Assembly (NCBI RefSeq): GCF_022347565.1
Contig: NZ_JAKRGH010000008.1
Coordinates: forward strand, 124,001-188,000
Length of the DNA: 64,000 nt
From: Vibrio sp. Of7-15
GTDB lineage: Bacteria > Pseudomonadota > Gammaproteobacteria > Enterobacterales > Vibrionaceae
Direction of reading: 5' to 3'
In this document: positions 36,004-45,730 of the stretch, in pieces
How positions within the stretch are numbered: the first letter of the stretch is position 1
Layout of the letters: every line of letters begins with the position of its first letter
The notes under the pieces: generated by a model
The model's database searches: none
What the model saw: only the letters and a program-made list of their open reading frames with translations
Told to the model about the DNA's origin: nothing
Translations under genes and position numbers: made by a program

Positions 36004-36627
36004 CTAAACTGTAACAAATTTCTCCCCTTTGAATGTTCTATTCGGGTTACCACGCTCTACGTCCCAATGTTGCTGCCAACGTGCTTTTTCCTGCTGTGTC
36101 ATTTTCTCTAGCTTCAAATCTTCAAGTTTTTGAAACAATAAAGCCCGGGCAAGACGTTTATTGGCATGCTGGCTACGTTCCGTTTCAACACGAACCGAAA
36201 TTCCCGTACTGATGTGAGTTGCGCGTACCGCCGAATCTGTCGTATTCACATGTTGCCCACCCGAGCCTGATGCTCTACATGACTGAAACGTAATACCTTT
36301 ATCGAAACTCTTCTCGCTAAATTCGTACACTTGCCCACTAAAAAACCAGTTCTTTCGTTTGTGTTTCGGCCTGAATGGGCTTTGACATACCCATAGCATG
36401 CCACCTTGCCACAACGACGATAACTGTTTTGCTTTTTCTTGATCATCCGTTTCAAACTGTAATAACACGGATTTAAAACAATGGCGTTGCTTAGATTTAA
36501 CTGCCTCAACAATATCCAGTTTTACTGATTTTTCCCTACATTGCTTTTCGATAGTTTGAAGCGCCAAACCTACCGCTTTGCAACACTCTTCCGGGCCTTG
36601 CCCCGCTGATAATTGTAATAAAATCAT
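36004..36627 (-). CDS. prfH: Peptide chain release factor homologue PrfH
   Basis: About 207 residues. Class-I release-factor fold without a stop-codon-reading domain: GGQ motif in [21 protein letters not shown], then [19 protein letters not shown]. PrfH proteins are paired with RtcB2 and are reported to release the peptide from ribosomes cut in the decoding centre of 16S rRNA so that the RNA can be re-ligated. The ATG at 36627 overlaps the rtcB stop (ATGA), which indicates coupled translation; a TTG further upstream is less likely. Confidence 0.92.
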   Translation of the reverse strand: MILLQLSAGQGPEECCKAVGLALQTIEKQCREKSVKLDIVEAVKSKQRHCFKSVLLQFETDDQEKAKQLSSLWQGGMLWVCQSPFRPKHKRKNWFFSGQVYEFSEKSFDKGITFQSCRASGSGGQHVNTTDSAVRATHISTGISVRVETERSQHANKRLARALLFQKLEDLKLEKMTQQEKARWQQHWDVERGNPNRTFKGEKFVTV

Positions 36628-37790
36628 GATGAACAAGTTCCATTGGTCTTAAACGTTAAAACTGGTCGAAGCTTAGCAACCACATCGATCAACTCAGCAT
36701 CCACCATATCGCTGATCACGGTTTCACACTTCTTGTACGCTTGGGGCGCTTCATCATAAAGCAGCTCTTTATTGCCACAAATCACTCGACTCCCAAGCTC
36801 TGTTCGGTACAGATCTTCCCGCTTATATTTATGGCCTAAACGACCGTGGCATTCTCCCCGCTTCCATTTTCTGCCAGCGCCATGAGCTAGAGAAAATAAA
36901 CTCATGATAGCCTTATCATCGTTGTTTATTCTGGGCGTTACAAGGTAACTATAATCTCCCCGAGAGCCAGGGATCACAACGTAGCCTTGATCGCTTGGGG
37001 TTGCCCCTTTGCGATGCAGCCACCCTTCTATCCCATCAATTTTTTTGGAAGTGACTAAATTATGATTAATGTCTAAAGCGCAATAACCCTTAGCTCTAAT
37101 GGCATCAAGAAAGCGCAGAGCTATCAGTTCACGGTTCAATTCAGCCCAGCGAACCGCTTCATCGTGCTTAGCCATATAAGAAAAAAATTCATCGCTATTG
37201 GTTTCTAATCCATCGTGATTACAGCGAGTAATGTGATCCACCAAAATTGATTGGCCTAGCCCTCGTGATCCTGAGTGAACCAATAACTGAAGGTGTTTTT
37301 TATTCAAGCCAAGCTCTTCTAAAGCACTTTCATTATAAACTTCATCAATCGCTTGGAATTCAGCAAAGTGGTTGCCGCCGCCAATGGTACCTAACGCTTG
37401 ATCAAAAAGATCCGACTGGATGCCTTTTTCGCATTTTCGATTGGCTATGGTGTCAAACCAGTTAGCATCGAGGGGCTGCTCAATCTGTTCAAACTTTTTC
37501 GCCATTTTAGAGACATTCACTTTAGACACTTTGCTTGAAGTTTGCCAAAGTGACATGCCACAACCAATATCATTACCCACGAGTGCGGGATAAATTTTAT
37601 TTTGAGTGAAAAATGCAGCCCCTATTGGGTAACCTCTTCCTGGATGCAAATCAGGCATGCCAGCAACACGGCACATACCGGTAAGCTCAGAGGTTTTTGT
37701 TAGTTGTTGTATCGCCAGTCCTTCAATCCACGTCTCTTTAGACGCAATAAGGCTAACATTTTCAGTAATGTTTTGGACGGAGTTGCCCAT
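36624..37790 (-). CDS. rtcB: RtcB-type RNA ligase (RtcB2)
   Basis: 388 residues. 3'-phosphate RNA ligase: metal-site motifs GNDIGCGM and GGGNHFAEF, then HSGSRGLGQ and the C-terminal [12 protein letters not shown] with the guanylylated His. It joins 2',3'-cyclic phosphate and 5'-OH ends. Coupled to prfH, it belongs to the RtcB2 group that repairs ribosomes damaged by ribotoxins rather than tRNA splicing. A short leader ORF and pairing segments lie upstream of its ATG. Confidence 0.93.
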   Translation of the reverse strand: MGNSVQNITENVSLIASKETWIEGLAIQQLTKTSELTGMCRVAGMPDLHPGRGYPIGAAFFTQNKIYPALVGNDIGCGMSLWQTSSKVSKVNVSKMAKKFEQIEQPLDANWFDTIANRKCEKGIQSDLFDQALGTIGGGNHFAEFQAIDEVYNESALEELGLNKKHLQLLVHSGSRGLGQSILVDHITRCNHDGLETNSDEFFSYMAKHDEAVRWAELNRELIALRFLDAIRAKGYCALDINHNLVTSKKIDGIEGWLHRKGATPSDQGYVVIPGSRGDYSYLVTPRINNDDKAIMSLFSLAHGAGRKWKRGECHGRLGHKYKREDLYRTELGSRVICGNKELLYDEAPQAYKKCETVISDMVDAELIDVVAKLRPVLTFKTNGTCSS

Positions 37791-37832
37791 AGTACCAATT
37801 CCTTTAATAGGATTTAAAACGTAAACGTATTG

Positions 37833-37918
37833 GCAGGTCTGGTTTTTCTAGTAAGACGTTTCAGTCAGCACTTGAAATGCTGGTGGAAAGCTTGTTGTTA
37901 CGAAAGATTAAGACCTGC
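37833..37918 (-). promoter_or_regulatory. Possible structured leader of rtcB-prfH
   Basis: AGACCTGC in the leader ORF region (37911-37918) can pair over about 70 bases with GCAGGTCT (37833-37840) near the rtcB start. Between them lies a smaller hairpin, CAGCA / TGCTG (37866-37882). Translation of the leader ORF would cover one arm, so the fold could sense ribosome progress. This is inference from complementarity only. Confidence 0.4.
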
Positions 37919-37942
37919 AAAGGATAATAATGTCATTGTCAT
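37898..37942 (-). CDS. Putative 14-codon leader peptide of rtcB-prfH
   Basis: MTMTLLSFAGLNLS, with AAGGAG placed before the ATG, 108 bases upstream of rtcB on the same strand. The strong ribosome-binding site makes translation likely. The peptide has no stalling motif I know. Its codons contain one arm of the long-range repeat described in the leader. Confidence 0.45.
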   Translation of the reverse strand: MTMTLLSFAGLNLS

Positions 37943-38412
37943 AATTTTTACTCCTTTACAGTTAGTTGATGGGAAATGATTGCTGCGTATACTAATCACT
38001 TATTTTTAATAAAGCAAATAGAGTTTTCACCATATTTATAAAAAATTATAGGATAAGAGTCCATAAAATAGCAAAGGTGAACAATTTCTCGATCATACAA
38101 TACTTAACTTAGTGAAGTTAAGTATCTTGATATTTATATCAGCGTTAATCCTAACTATATTCAAAATCAACAACTAAAAAGACTCAACCCGTTGTTATTT
38201 ATAGTTAACTTTATCATTACCACTATAAGGTTAAGTTTTTAGTGATCTTTTGTTAATAAAAAATGATACAAAATGAAATTGACAAAATTGATACATGAAA
38301 CAACACCAATTCAAGTAACAAATATGATGATCGTGAGATATTTTTCATTACTTTATAAAACCGAAAGGAATTGAAATACCACTCCAATAATAGTCATTAT
38401 AAGGACACAACC
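37943..38412. other. Divergent region upstream of rtcB and the PPC protein
   Basis: About 470 AT-rich bases. Holds the promoters of the rtcB operon and of the PPC exoprotein. No sigma-54 site was recognised by eye. No gene beyond the leader ORF. Confidence 0.5.
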
Positions 38413-39852
38413 TTGAAGAAGCATTATTCACTAAATAAAACCCTACTTGCCCTTATATGTAGCTCAAGCTTTTATGCTCAAGCGACTGAATTACCATTAG
38501 CAGGTGACGTAGAAACGGCTATCGCCCCTTTTAATCTCTCAACCCCATTATCGACATCTGGCGAAAAGCACTCCCTAAATGAAAACGAGTTTTTCTCTAT
38601 TGAAGAGCAAGATCAACAAGCTCCTTTAGCTGTACCCTCAGCTACATCGCCAACACGATCTTTTCAAGCGCATACTTCTCTGATGGCGGCAGAGCCAACT
38701 ACGATCACTCCAATGTGTCCGACGCTGAATACGGGTAATTTATACACAATTAATAATGCAACAGCAGGAAGTGCTGTCTGCTACCACTTTGAAATTACCG
38801 AACGTTCAAAAACCACGGCATTACTGGTTGGGCAAAACGCACAAACCAATGTAGATCTAACCGTCTTCCGCCATAATAATGATGACAGCCTAGATGTTGT
38901 GGGTACTTCAAAAAATGCGGCCAATGCAAATGAGTCTGTACTTGCGCTGACGGAACCTGGCCATTATTACTGGTACATGGAAGTGGTTGCCGCCGATGGC
39001 TCACCATTTAATTTCGGGGCAGCAGTGACAACGGGAATTGATCAGTATGAGCTTAATGATGCCGTGTCACTTTCAACGGCCCTGCCCGATAAACACAACC
39101 GTATTACAGCCAATTTAGACAGTGCAACAGACGTAGACTATTACCACTTCACGTCAGTAAGAGGCCAAGATACCGTCGTTGCATTACAAGATGCTTATGG
39201 CCAGAACGAATGGATTCTGGAGCTGTACAATGGTGGTTGGCAACCTTTAGAAAGCACTAAGTTTTACACCCTGAATAACCTACAGCCAAACCAAACCATT
39301 AATGTGCGTGTAAAACCAAACCCAGCAGTCACAGTCGATCCGACTCATCAGTATAAGCTTGTTTTAGGTACTGCAGTTACTCGCCTGAGCTCCTCAAATG
39401 TGGACGGTGAAGCCAACGTTACTAGAATGACCTTTAACTCAACACCAACCTACATGACAACGCAAGCCTATAAGCGTCTTTACTGGGGAGCTAAAGTTCT
39501 GGATTCTACCGGTCAGCCAGTTGAAGGGGCTGAGATTATACTAAATCTTGATAAACGAGTGGATATCGATACAAATGAGATTAACATTAACTACACACCA
39601 TACCCACTCATCAGTGACAGCCATGGTCAAGTCAGTGGGTTGGTTGATTTAGGTACATGTTCTGGCGATCTTACTTCTAAACCTCACTATGAACATAAAT
39701 TTGGCACTAAGAATTGGTGGCAGACCTCATATAACTTCGGCGTGTGGAATATTGACGTGTCACAAGCTAAAGACGTTGGTGTTGGTGGCCCAACAGTACA
39801 ATATGTCACGCTTGGCCACTTATGCCGTCAGAAGTTTTTATACAGTGAATAA
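38413..39852 (+). CDS. Exported PPC-domain protein without a protease domain
   Basis: TTG at 38413 has AAGGA 8 bases upstream and starts a proper signal peptide (MKKHYSLNKTLLALICSSSF). About 479 residues. Central pre-peptidase C-terminal-like domains (YHFEITERSKTTALLVG; DQYELNDAVSLST-TDVDYYHFTS), then a C-terminal Ig-like domain (GAKVLDSTGQPVEGAEIIL). No catalytic domain. It may bind substrates or surfaces outside the cell. Terminator at 39924. Confidence 0.82.
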   Translation: MKKHYSLNKTLLALICSSSFYAQATELPLAGDVETAIAPFNLSTPLSTSGEKHSLNENEFFSIEEQDQQAPLAVPSATSPTRSFQAHTSLMAAEPTTITPMCPTLNTGNLYTINNATAGSAVCYHFEITERSKTTALLVGQNAQTNVDLTVFRHNNDDSLDVVGTSKNAANANESVLALTEPGHYYWYMEVVAADGSPFNFGAAVTTGIDQYELNDAVSLSTALPDKHNRITANLDSATDVDYYHFTSVRGQDTVVALQDAYGQNEWILELYNGGWQPLESTKFYTLNNLQPNQTINVRVKPNPAVTVDPTHQYKLVLGTAVTRLSSSNVDGEANVTRMTFNSTPTYMTTQAYKRLYWGAKVLDSTGQPVEGAEIILNLDKRVDIDTNEININYTPYPLISDSHGQVSGLVDLGTCSGDLTSKPHYEHKFGTKNWWQTSYNFGVWNIDVSQAKDVGVGGPTVQYVTLGHLCRQKFLYSE

Positions 39853-40164
39853 GCGATGTAACCTAAACTCGGCGCTAAACTTTCTCTTTATCGCCTAAGC
39901 ATTTAATACGTAAAATAAAAAGAGGAGCCATAGCCTACTATGGCTCCCCTTTCTTCCTTCTTTCGGGCGAATCATATTTTCCCTTAATCAGGTTATGTGT
40001 CTATGTAAGATATTTTATTTGATCCCGCACAGATAAATTATAGTGCATTAGAATCATGTAAGACCAATAAATAGAGGCGCAGCTTAATACTGAATACAAA
40101 CAGCGCCCTTTTATTATCCACCCATAAAAAGAGTGTTCAAAAACGAGAAGATGGATAAAGGTAA
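39853..40164. other. Intergenic region between PPC protein and OM barrel genes
   Basis: About 310 bases between convergent genes. Apart from the terminator at 39924-39947 nothing is recognised. Confidence 0.6.
39924..39947. terminator. Terminator of the PPC-protein gene
   Basis: GGAGCCATAG / CTATGGCTCC with 4-base loop; A-rich on the left and CCTTTCTT on the right. Confidence 0.8.
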
Positions 40165-40800
40165 TTAAAAACTGTAACGGTAACCAACTTGATAGTGGCT
40201 TTCATCCAGCTCTTTCCAATAACGGTAACCCGCGTTAAGTTCTAAACCTGAATGCTGTGTGAATTGTAATGTATTACTTACTCGAAATTCGTATTGCTCT
40301 TGCTGGCCAAAATCAGCATAACGATAAGAAGGTTCTATTTGCAACCAAGATAATGGCTTGAGGCGTAAGCCTAGCTCACTAGAAAATCCACCACCATCAT
40401 TTGAAATCGTTACATTCTTACACTTAGTGCTGCAATTGGTGTTAATGTCTCTTGTTGCATCATAGCTCGCATAACCCATTGAAGCATAAACACTGGCTTG
40501 ATCCGCCAAAGGAATGTAATACCCCGCCGCGAGATAATCTTGCTCTAACGTTGACGAAACACGCGTGGTTAACCCTGTGCGGTATTCTGCGAAAAAGTTC
40601 CCGTAAAAGTTCCAGCTTCCTCTCAGATAAAACCCGTGAAGATATTTACTGGCTTCCTCATTATTGTAACGATTATCAAAATACTGCCCCATTCCCCCTT
40701 CATTTACACGCGTAAATTGGTATCCACCAGAAAGGAAAGAGTAAGAGGCGTTAGCCGTAAAGCTGCTAGTCACTAATAGTGCAATAAGTACCCGTTTCAT
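40165..40800 (-). CDS. Outer-membrane beta-barrel protein
   Basis: The ATG at 40800 starts a signal peptide (MKRVLIALLVTSSFTANAS); an upstream extension in frame is unlikely. About 211 residues of alternating strands (SYSFLSGGYQFTRVNEGG, LRGSWNFYGNFFAEYRTG, GYRYWKELDESHYQVGYRYSF) ending in an aromatic residue, the signature of an outer-membrane barrel. A Cys pair lies in one loop (NCSTKCK). Probably an eight- to ten-strand OmpA/opacity-like barrel. Confidence 0.85.
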   Translation of the reverse strand: MKRVLIALLVTSSFTANASYSFLSGGYQFTRVNEGGMGQYFDNRYNNEEASKYLHGFYLRGSWNFYGNFFAEYRTGLTTRVSSTLEQDYLAAGYYIPLADQASVYASMGYASYDATRDINTNCSTKCKNVTISNDGGGFSSELGLRLKPLSWLQIEPSYRYADFGQQEQYEFRVSNTLQFTQHSGLELNAGYRYWKELDESHYQVGYRYSF

Positions 40801-41106
40801 TGTTTTTTCTTTATGTTCAGTAAGCGAAAGCTGAATGATATTCTCAAATAAAACAGTATTCAATAATATTTTGAGCAATGTTTTATTGTGGCCAACACTA
40901 CTTTTAGTAGAACGCTTAGATTATAGCCCTTGATTAGGTATTGATGCTCTCTTAGCGAGAACCTTGAAGTGAGTCATTAGGTGGACGTATGAGACTGTTT
41001 CTTAGCAATTTTTCTTCTTACAACGAGATATGCCTTATCGACTAAACCGATAAGGCATATAACGCTTTAACCAACCGACGCTGTTGTGCTTGTCTGCATT
41101 AACCTG
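40801..41106. other. Intergenic region with MBL-gene hairpin
   Basis: About 300 bases between the OM barrel and MBL genes on the minus strand. Contains a perfect hairpin at 41028-41060 and presumably the barrel-gene promoter. Confidence 0.6.
41028..41060 (-). terminator. Perfect 13-bp hairpin after the MBL gene
   Basis: ATATGCCTTATCG / CGATAAGGCATAT, loop of 7. It stands about 50 bases past the MBL stop and probably ends that transcript, though the T-tract is poor. Confidence 0.7.
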
Positions 41107-41961
41107 TTAGTTTGACTTACTAGTATTGCTGCTTTCCTCAAACTTCTTGGTCGCTAAGCCAACTTGCTGATCAACAAAGTTGAAAAAGTTTGTGTCGCTA
41201 ATAAACGGGTTTAGGCCGCCATCTTTACCCACTTTATCCCTATTAGAGAACAGGTTATTTTTATGAGGGTGATTAGACAAATTAACCGTGACTAATGGGC
41301 TGTCCATCGCTATTTTTTTAATTCGTTTCATGCTTGCAAAAAATTTCTTTGCCAATTCAGGCTTCTGGAAATTGACTCCATGTCCACCAATCACGAAAGC
41401 TCTATACGGTTTGCCGTTATCCTCAACGAAAAAATCGACAGATAAATCCCCTTCCGTGTGGCCTGGCGTTAAATAAAACTTAAAATTCGTGCCACCTATC
41501 AGAATGTTTGAATCATCTTCAGCGAATGTATCAACCTCTGGAGGTAGGAATTTATTTTTCCCTTTACTCTTTTCAGATTGCTCGATGGATAACTCAAGCC
41601 CTTTTTTGGTCATGATCACTTTGGAATTGTACATAGACTGAAGATATTGCGCTCCACCCACATGATCTGAATGACCATGTGTTGCAATAATATGAGTCAC
41701 GGCTTTATCCTCTAACCCCAGCTTCTGTAAATTAATAGGAATCCATTTGCTGTATGGGAAATCGAGGGTGTCAATAATAACCAAACCTGATGATGTTTCT
41801 ACAGCATAGGAAGAAACCCACTTATCCCCTACGTAATAAACGTTATCGAACATTTTAAAAGGTTCAACATAGCCATTCTTCGTATTCATTTCCGGTATTT
41901 CCGTTTCGGAAAACGTGGGTACTGATAATAATATAAAAATCAAATATAGAATGAAGCGCAT
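41107..41961 (-). CDS. Exported metallo-beta-lactamase-fold hydrolase
   Basis: The ATG at 41961 (MRFILYLIFILLSVPTFS) has GGAG upstream and starts a signal peptide. About 284 residues. Zn ligands in THGHSDHVGG (HxHxDH), GHTEGDLS and probably NHPH. The layout resembles class B metallo-beta-lactamases and related periplasmic hydrolases, but I cannot say that it acts on beta-lactams. Single gene. Confidence 0.88.
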   Translation of the reverse strand: MRFILYLIFILLSVPTFSETEIPEMNTKNGYVEPFKMFDNVYYVGDKWVSSYAVETSSGLVIIDTLDFPYSKWIPINLQKLGLEDKAVTHIIATHGHSDHVGGAQYLQSMYNSKVIMTKKGLELSIEQSEKSKGKNKFLPPEVDTFAEDDSNILIGGTNFKFYLTPGHTEGDLSVDFFVEDNGKPYRAFVIGGHGVNFQKPELAKKFFASMKRIKKIAMDSPLVTVNLSNHPHKNNLFSNRDKVGKDGGLNPFISDTNFFNFVDQQVGLATKKFEESSNTSKSN

Positions 41962-42153
41962 TAATTTCTCCAAAATGCTAGCAAGTGTTTTACCCAGAAA
42001 GCTCAAACACGATCGGGTATAAAAATAAAAAGGGTCATGCCCTGCAGGTTATGATCGACTTAAATAGCCTTGATCTGTGTTGCTCTTTATTGGTGACTGG
42101 TGATTATGATGTCCACCAGCGATATTGTTTAGTAAGACACACCATCAACCCAT

Positions 42154-42888
42154 TTATTGCATTGGATGCAGCATCCACACATTGGGGTCGAGGTACGTCG
42201 CGATGCCTTTCTCTGTATTTACTGTGACGGGACTTAGCGCCCCTTTTACCACGTACTCGCCCGAGGTAGGGAAAACCATGTCAGTCCATTGCGCCCAGTC
42301 TTCAAGCGAGCTGGTGACTTCTAATGTATTTTCCACAACGTTAATGATTTCCGCTCCCAACTTTTCATGCACTCTCAACCAAGGGTCGTACAAATAGCCA
42401 TCTGAATTTTTCCACGTTGCGTATTCATGTATGGATTGCAAAGGGTATTGTGCTTTTTTCGTCGGTCTGACAGGCACAACTAATGAAGACAAACCCATGG
42501 CCAAAGCCAGCTTCTTCATTTCAATCAGTATCTTTGTACTTAGCCCTTTACCTTGTGATGCCGGATCCACAAGCGCACCAATGGGGATCAACGTATTTGC
42601 TTCTAGGTTATTACGTTTAACCTCTAACCCATTATTTAAAACATTTTCAATTGAACTTGGTAGATTTTCTGGTTTTCCATCCCATACAACAGGCACAGTA
42701 AAACCAACCGCGATCACCTGATCATGCTGAGTGAGCACTAATACGTACTCACTTAACTCATCATAGAAATGTGACCAACTTTTCGCATCGCCATTTTGCA
42801 AAAAAAGTGGCCACGAACGATCGTCTAGCGATGCCACCTGAGTAGTAAGATCTTTTCGATCGTTAAGGCAACTTACCTTATATTCCAT
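42154..42888 (-). CDS. GNAT-like acyltransferase
   Basis: The ATG at 42888 (MEYKVSCLND) is preferred to a TTG 24 bases upstream. About 244 residues. The acyl-CoA loop VDPASQGKGLSTKILIEMKKLA fits GNAT motif A, with SLVVPVRPTKKAQYPL behind it. The protein is longer than typical GNAT enzymes, with a C-terminal extension of about 70 residues that contains WLRVHEKLGAEIINV. The substrate is unknown. A VOC gene lies 31 bases upstream on the same strand, probably in one operon. Confidence 0.8.
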   Translation of the reverse strand: MEYKVSCLNDRKDLTTQVASLDDRSWPLFLQNGDAKSWSHFYDELSEYVLVLTQHDQVIAVGFTVPVVWDGKPENLPSSIENVLNNGLEVKRNNLEANTLIPIGALVDPASQGKGLSTKILIEMKKLALAMGLSSLVVPVRPTKKAQYPLQSIHEYATWKNSDGYLYDPWLRVHEKLGAEIINVVENTLEVTSSLEDWAQWTDMVFPTSGEYVVKGALSPVTVNTEKGIATYLDPNVWMLHPMQ

Positions 42889-42919
42889 GCTAATTACCTT
42901 TATTCCTTTCAAGAAATAA

Positions 42920-43273
42920 TCATTTAAGTTTGCCTTTCAAACCAATTAAATTACCAAAAGGATCTTCAACTTGGCATATAGATAAACCATTTTCTATTTT
43001 TAGCGGGCCTCGATATAACTTTGCACCTAAACCGACAAAGTGTTCTAGTGATTCATTGATACTTTCCACAGACCAATATAGAACCGTGCCCTTTTTCCCT
43101 GCCCCGACTTTTTCATCAGCTTGGACAATTTCGAGAGCAAACCCATTAATATCAAGCACCGTAAATTCAAATTCATCTAAATACGTTGATTTAGCCATAG
43201 GAAACGCTTTTTGATACCACTTTAATCCCAAGGATACATCTGGAACATGAACCAATACCGCTGCTGGCCTCAA
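42920..43273 (-). CDS. VOC-family (glyoxalase-like) protein
   Basis: 117 residues with a TTG start well supported by AAGGAGAG. VLVHVPDVSLGLKWYQKAFP and QVEDPFGNLIGLKGKL are typical of single-VOC-domain proteins. Such proteins are often metal-dependent lyases or antibiotic-binding resistance proteins. Probable operon with the GNAT gene. Confidence 0.85.
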   Translation of the reverse strand: MRPAAVLVHVPDVSLGLKWYQKAFPMAKSTYLDEFEFTVLDINGFALEIVQADEKVGAGKKGTVLYWSVESINESLEHFVGLGAKLYRGPLKIENGLSICQVEDPFGNLIGLKGKLK

Positions 43274-43361
43274 AAGATCTCTCCTTCCTACAAACTAGAA
43301 TGTGTATTTCTACTCTTTTCCCCATACCGTTCGAAGACCAGAACGGGAGATTCCCTCAATG

Positions 43362-43745
43362 CTAATGGGGGTTGGTTCCCTTTTCACAAACTCTCTGAGT
43401 TATTGACGTTGTCAGATCAGCCGGGAAATACCCTTGGATCTCTTCTTTGGGCAGTCGAGTTTCTCCCCAAAGCATACCGAACTCGCCTATGGATACACTT
43501 CGTGGCTCACAAGTTACTTTTATCGCAACTTCAAGCTCCCCAGATTTACCACCTCGGATTAACGTAAGATCAGTTAACCCATCCAGATTGCCATGAACAT
43601 ACCATTCATCTACGTAGGGTCCTCCGACCGTATCGGTATACACGTGAATACTGCTTAGAACATCGGTATTGTCTTTTGCGGCCAAGCTGTCACTGAAGCC
43701 AAAAGACAACAAGGTAGAAAACAGAAGGTAGTACTTTTTATGCAT
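43362..43745 (-). CDS. Small exported hypothetical protein
   Basis: 127 residues with a signal peptide (KKYYLLFSTLLSFGFSDSLAA). The mature domain is beta-rich (VYTDTVGGPYVDEWYVHG; GELEVAIKVTCEPRSVSIG) with two Cys. No family recognised. Separate from the VOC gene by 88 bases on the same strand. Confidence 0.7.
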   Translation of the reverse strand: MHKKYYLLFSTLLSFGFSDSLAAKDNTDVLSSIHVYTDTVGGPYVDEWYVHGNLDGLTDLTLIRGGKSGELEVAIKVTCEPRSVSIGEFGMLWGETRLPKEEIQGYFPADLTTSITQRVCEKGTNPH

Positions 43746-43880
43746 TTTTATCTCAACCCATCACGACATAACTTTATGATACATGGGTTCTTTTTCACTG
43801 TGTCATAATAAGTAAATACACATCTAAGAAACAAGATCTTAGGCACAATACCGACACTTTCTAGAAAGAGTTTTCCCTAA

Positions 43881-44294
43881 CTAATTAGATGACTTGTTTA
43901 ATTGCAATAAATCCCACTTATTGCCGTACAGATCTTGAAACACCACAACGGTGCCGTATTCTTCTACACGCGGATCTTCATTAAAAACCACCCCATTGTC
44001 TTTCATTAACTCATAATCACGCCAAAAGTCATTGGTTTGCAGGAATAAGAAAACTCGACCACCTGTTTGATTGCCTACTGCGTGCTTTTGTTCATCGTTA
44101 CTGGCTTGAGCCAACAATAAATTGGTCCCGTTTGAATTAGGAGGAGACACTTGCACCCATCGTTTGCCGCCACCTAAGTCCGTGTCTTCAACCAAAGTAA
44201 ACTGTAGCTTATTTGTATAGAACTCAATTGCATCATCGTAATTATCCACCACTAACGCAATGTTTCCTATTTGCTGCTGCACAAGGTTAGGCAT
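43881..44294 (-). CDS. VOC-family (glyoxalase-like) protein
   Basis: 137 residues. IGNIALVVDNYDDAIEFYTNKLQF and VVVFQDLYGNKWDLLQL mark the VOC fold, with the usual Glu/Gln metal positions partly kept. Close to the glyoxalase/bleomycin-resistance group of unknown substrate. Alone with its own upstream region; AGGAG precedes the ATG. Confidence 0.88.
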   Translation of the reverse strand: MPNLVQQQIGNIALVVDNYDDAIEFYTNKLQFTLVEDTDLGGGKRWVQVSPPNSNGTNLLLAQASNDEQKHAVGNQTGGRVFLFLQTNDFWRDYELMKDNGVVFNEDPRVEEYGTVVVFQDLYGNKWDLLQLNKSSN

Positions 44295-44747
44295 GACTAT
44301 TCTCCTAAATGCTAAAACGGATTCCGCTTTTATATTATTGATTAATTAAAAATGCCAAACTCGTTAAGCTTGGCATCTTTTGAAAAACGGGCTCAATATA
44401 ATTTAAATATAAGCGCTTATAAATACCACCAGCGAGAACTAAAAAGAGCCATCCACTTTTTTGATCTCAAAGCCAGCTCGAACACTGACTTTCATCTTTG
44501 ATAGTTCTAAAAATAACAAACTTGCCAAAAAACATAAAAACCCAATAAAAACCCAATAAAAACAAAAAGTAAAATAAGAACCAATCCAAAATAATAAATT
44601 TAACAGCTCACAAAAAAAGATGACCGAAATATAATTTTATAAAATAAAAGCCTCACCAATCACAACTCAATTTAATAACCATTTACACACAAAGAAAACT
44701 ACCTCTACTCTGAAAAAGCAATTTAGCACCAATATCAGGAGCAAAAT
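44295..44747. promoter_or_regulatory. Divergent region, VOC versus PAS operon
   Basis: About 450 AT-rich bases. It holds a hairpin ATGCCAA / TTGGCAT (44353-44377) and a short tandem repeat near 44540 (ACCCAATAAAA units). Promoters for both genes must lie here. No gene recognised. Confidence 0.5.
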
Positions 44748-45161
44748 ATGCTTAAAAACGTTATAGAACCACCTGTAAGCCCAGAAGAGTTCAATTCAGA
44801 TGTGTTAATGACCGTTTTAGATACACAAGACGGCATTTATTACGCCATCAAAAATACGAACTCTGTCTTTCTTTGGGTAAACCAGAACTTTTCTGATCTC
44901 ATTGGCGTGCCTAAGAGTGACTTAATTGGGCAGAAAGACCAGTTTGCCGCCCACGTTGCCCACGACCAATTGGTGATTACATCTGGCAAACCTATCCTTA
45001 ATCTGCATGAAACCATCCCCGTTCCAGATGGATCTGGAGGTCATAAAGATGAACCCATAGTCACGCAGAAAGGACTTTGGCGAGATACCCAAAACCCTGA
45101 ACTCATCAAAGGCATCACGGTATGCTTTTCACTGGTTAACCCACCTGAGGGGGCAAAATGA
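44748..45161 (+). CDS. Stand-alone PAS-domain protein
   Basis: 137 residues that make one PAS domain (YYAIKNTNSVFLWVNQNFSDLIGVPKSDLIGQKDQF) with no output domain. It may bind haem, flavin or a small ligand. It is the first gene of a three-gene operon: its stop overlaps the cupin start (ATGA), and a GMC oxidoreductase follows. AGGAG precedes the ATG. Confidence 0.85.
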   Translation: MLKNVIEPPVSPEEFNSDVLMTVLDTQDGIYYAIKNTNSVFLWVNQNFSDLIGVPKSDLIGQKDQFAAHVAHDQLVITSGKPILNLHETIPVPDGSGGHKDEPIVTQKGLWRDTQNPELIKGITVCFSLVNPPEGAK

Positions 45162-45697
45162 AAGGGGCAGAATATTGGCTCGATCACTTAAAACTAGAAG
45201 CCATTGAACTTGGGGGCTATTTTGGTGAGGGTGAAGCTTCCAGCGAAACCATTCCCAAACAAGCTCTACCAGAGCGGTTTCATTCAGATCGACGATTTTA
45301 TTCAAACAACTATTACCTGCTTGCACGTGATTTAATCTCTCCTTTTCCTAGCTCTCGCTTGGCTTTACATCAATTAAATCAAGATGAGCAGTGGTTCTTT
45401 TTACAAGGGACAGCGCTTAAGCTCTATCTGTTTTTACCTCATGGTGAATTCAAAGTAATCACAGTGGGAGACAAACTGGAGCAAGATCAGGTATTACTTT
45501 GCTCTGCCCCTCATAACACGTGGTTCGGTGCGGAACTTCAGGAAGATTCCAACTTTGCTTTATGTGCATGCAGCTTGGCTCCGGGGTGGGATCCTGCCGA
45601 TTCAATCACTCCAACTCAATCCGATATTCAGCAGCTCATTACAGACTATCCTGCGCAAGCAGACATCATCAACCGCTTGGCATTTAGCGCCAAGTAA
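45158..45697 (+). CDS. DUF985-family cupin
   Basis: 179 residues of the DUF985 cupin family: FYSNNYYLLARDLISPFPSS, LHQLNQDEQWFFLQG and LCSAPHNTWFGAEL. The metal ligands of the cupin are partly present. DUF985 cupins are small-molecule binders or isomerases of uncertain function. It couples to the PAS gene by ATGA overlap. Confidence 0.88.
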   Translation: MKGAEYWLDHLKLEAIELGGYFGEGEASSETIPKQALPERFHSDRRFYSNNYYLLARDLISPFPSSRLALHQLNQDEQWFFLQGTALKLYLFLPHGEFKVITVGDKLEQDQVLLCSAPHNTWFGAELQEDSNFALCACSLAPGWDPADSITPTQSDIQQLITDYPAQADIINRLAFSAK

Positions 45698-45730
45698 TAC
45701 GTCACACCTAGTTTATACAAGGAAAGAATA

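Noticed and set aside
41107-41961. True carbapenemase/beta-lactamase.
   Set aside because: The metal motif is shared by many MBL-fold hydrolases and the substrate-binding loops cannot be assigned by eye.
44535-44566. Short tandem repeat of about 11 bases (ACCCAATAAAA).
   Set aside because: Only two copies in an AT-rich stretch; no sign of a CRISPR, iteron or operator array.
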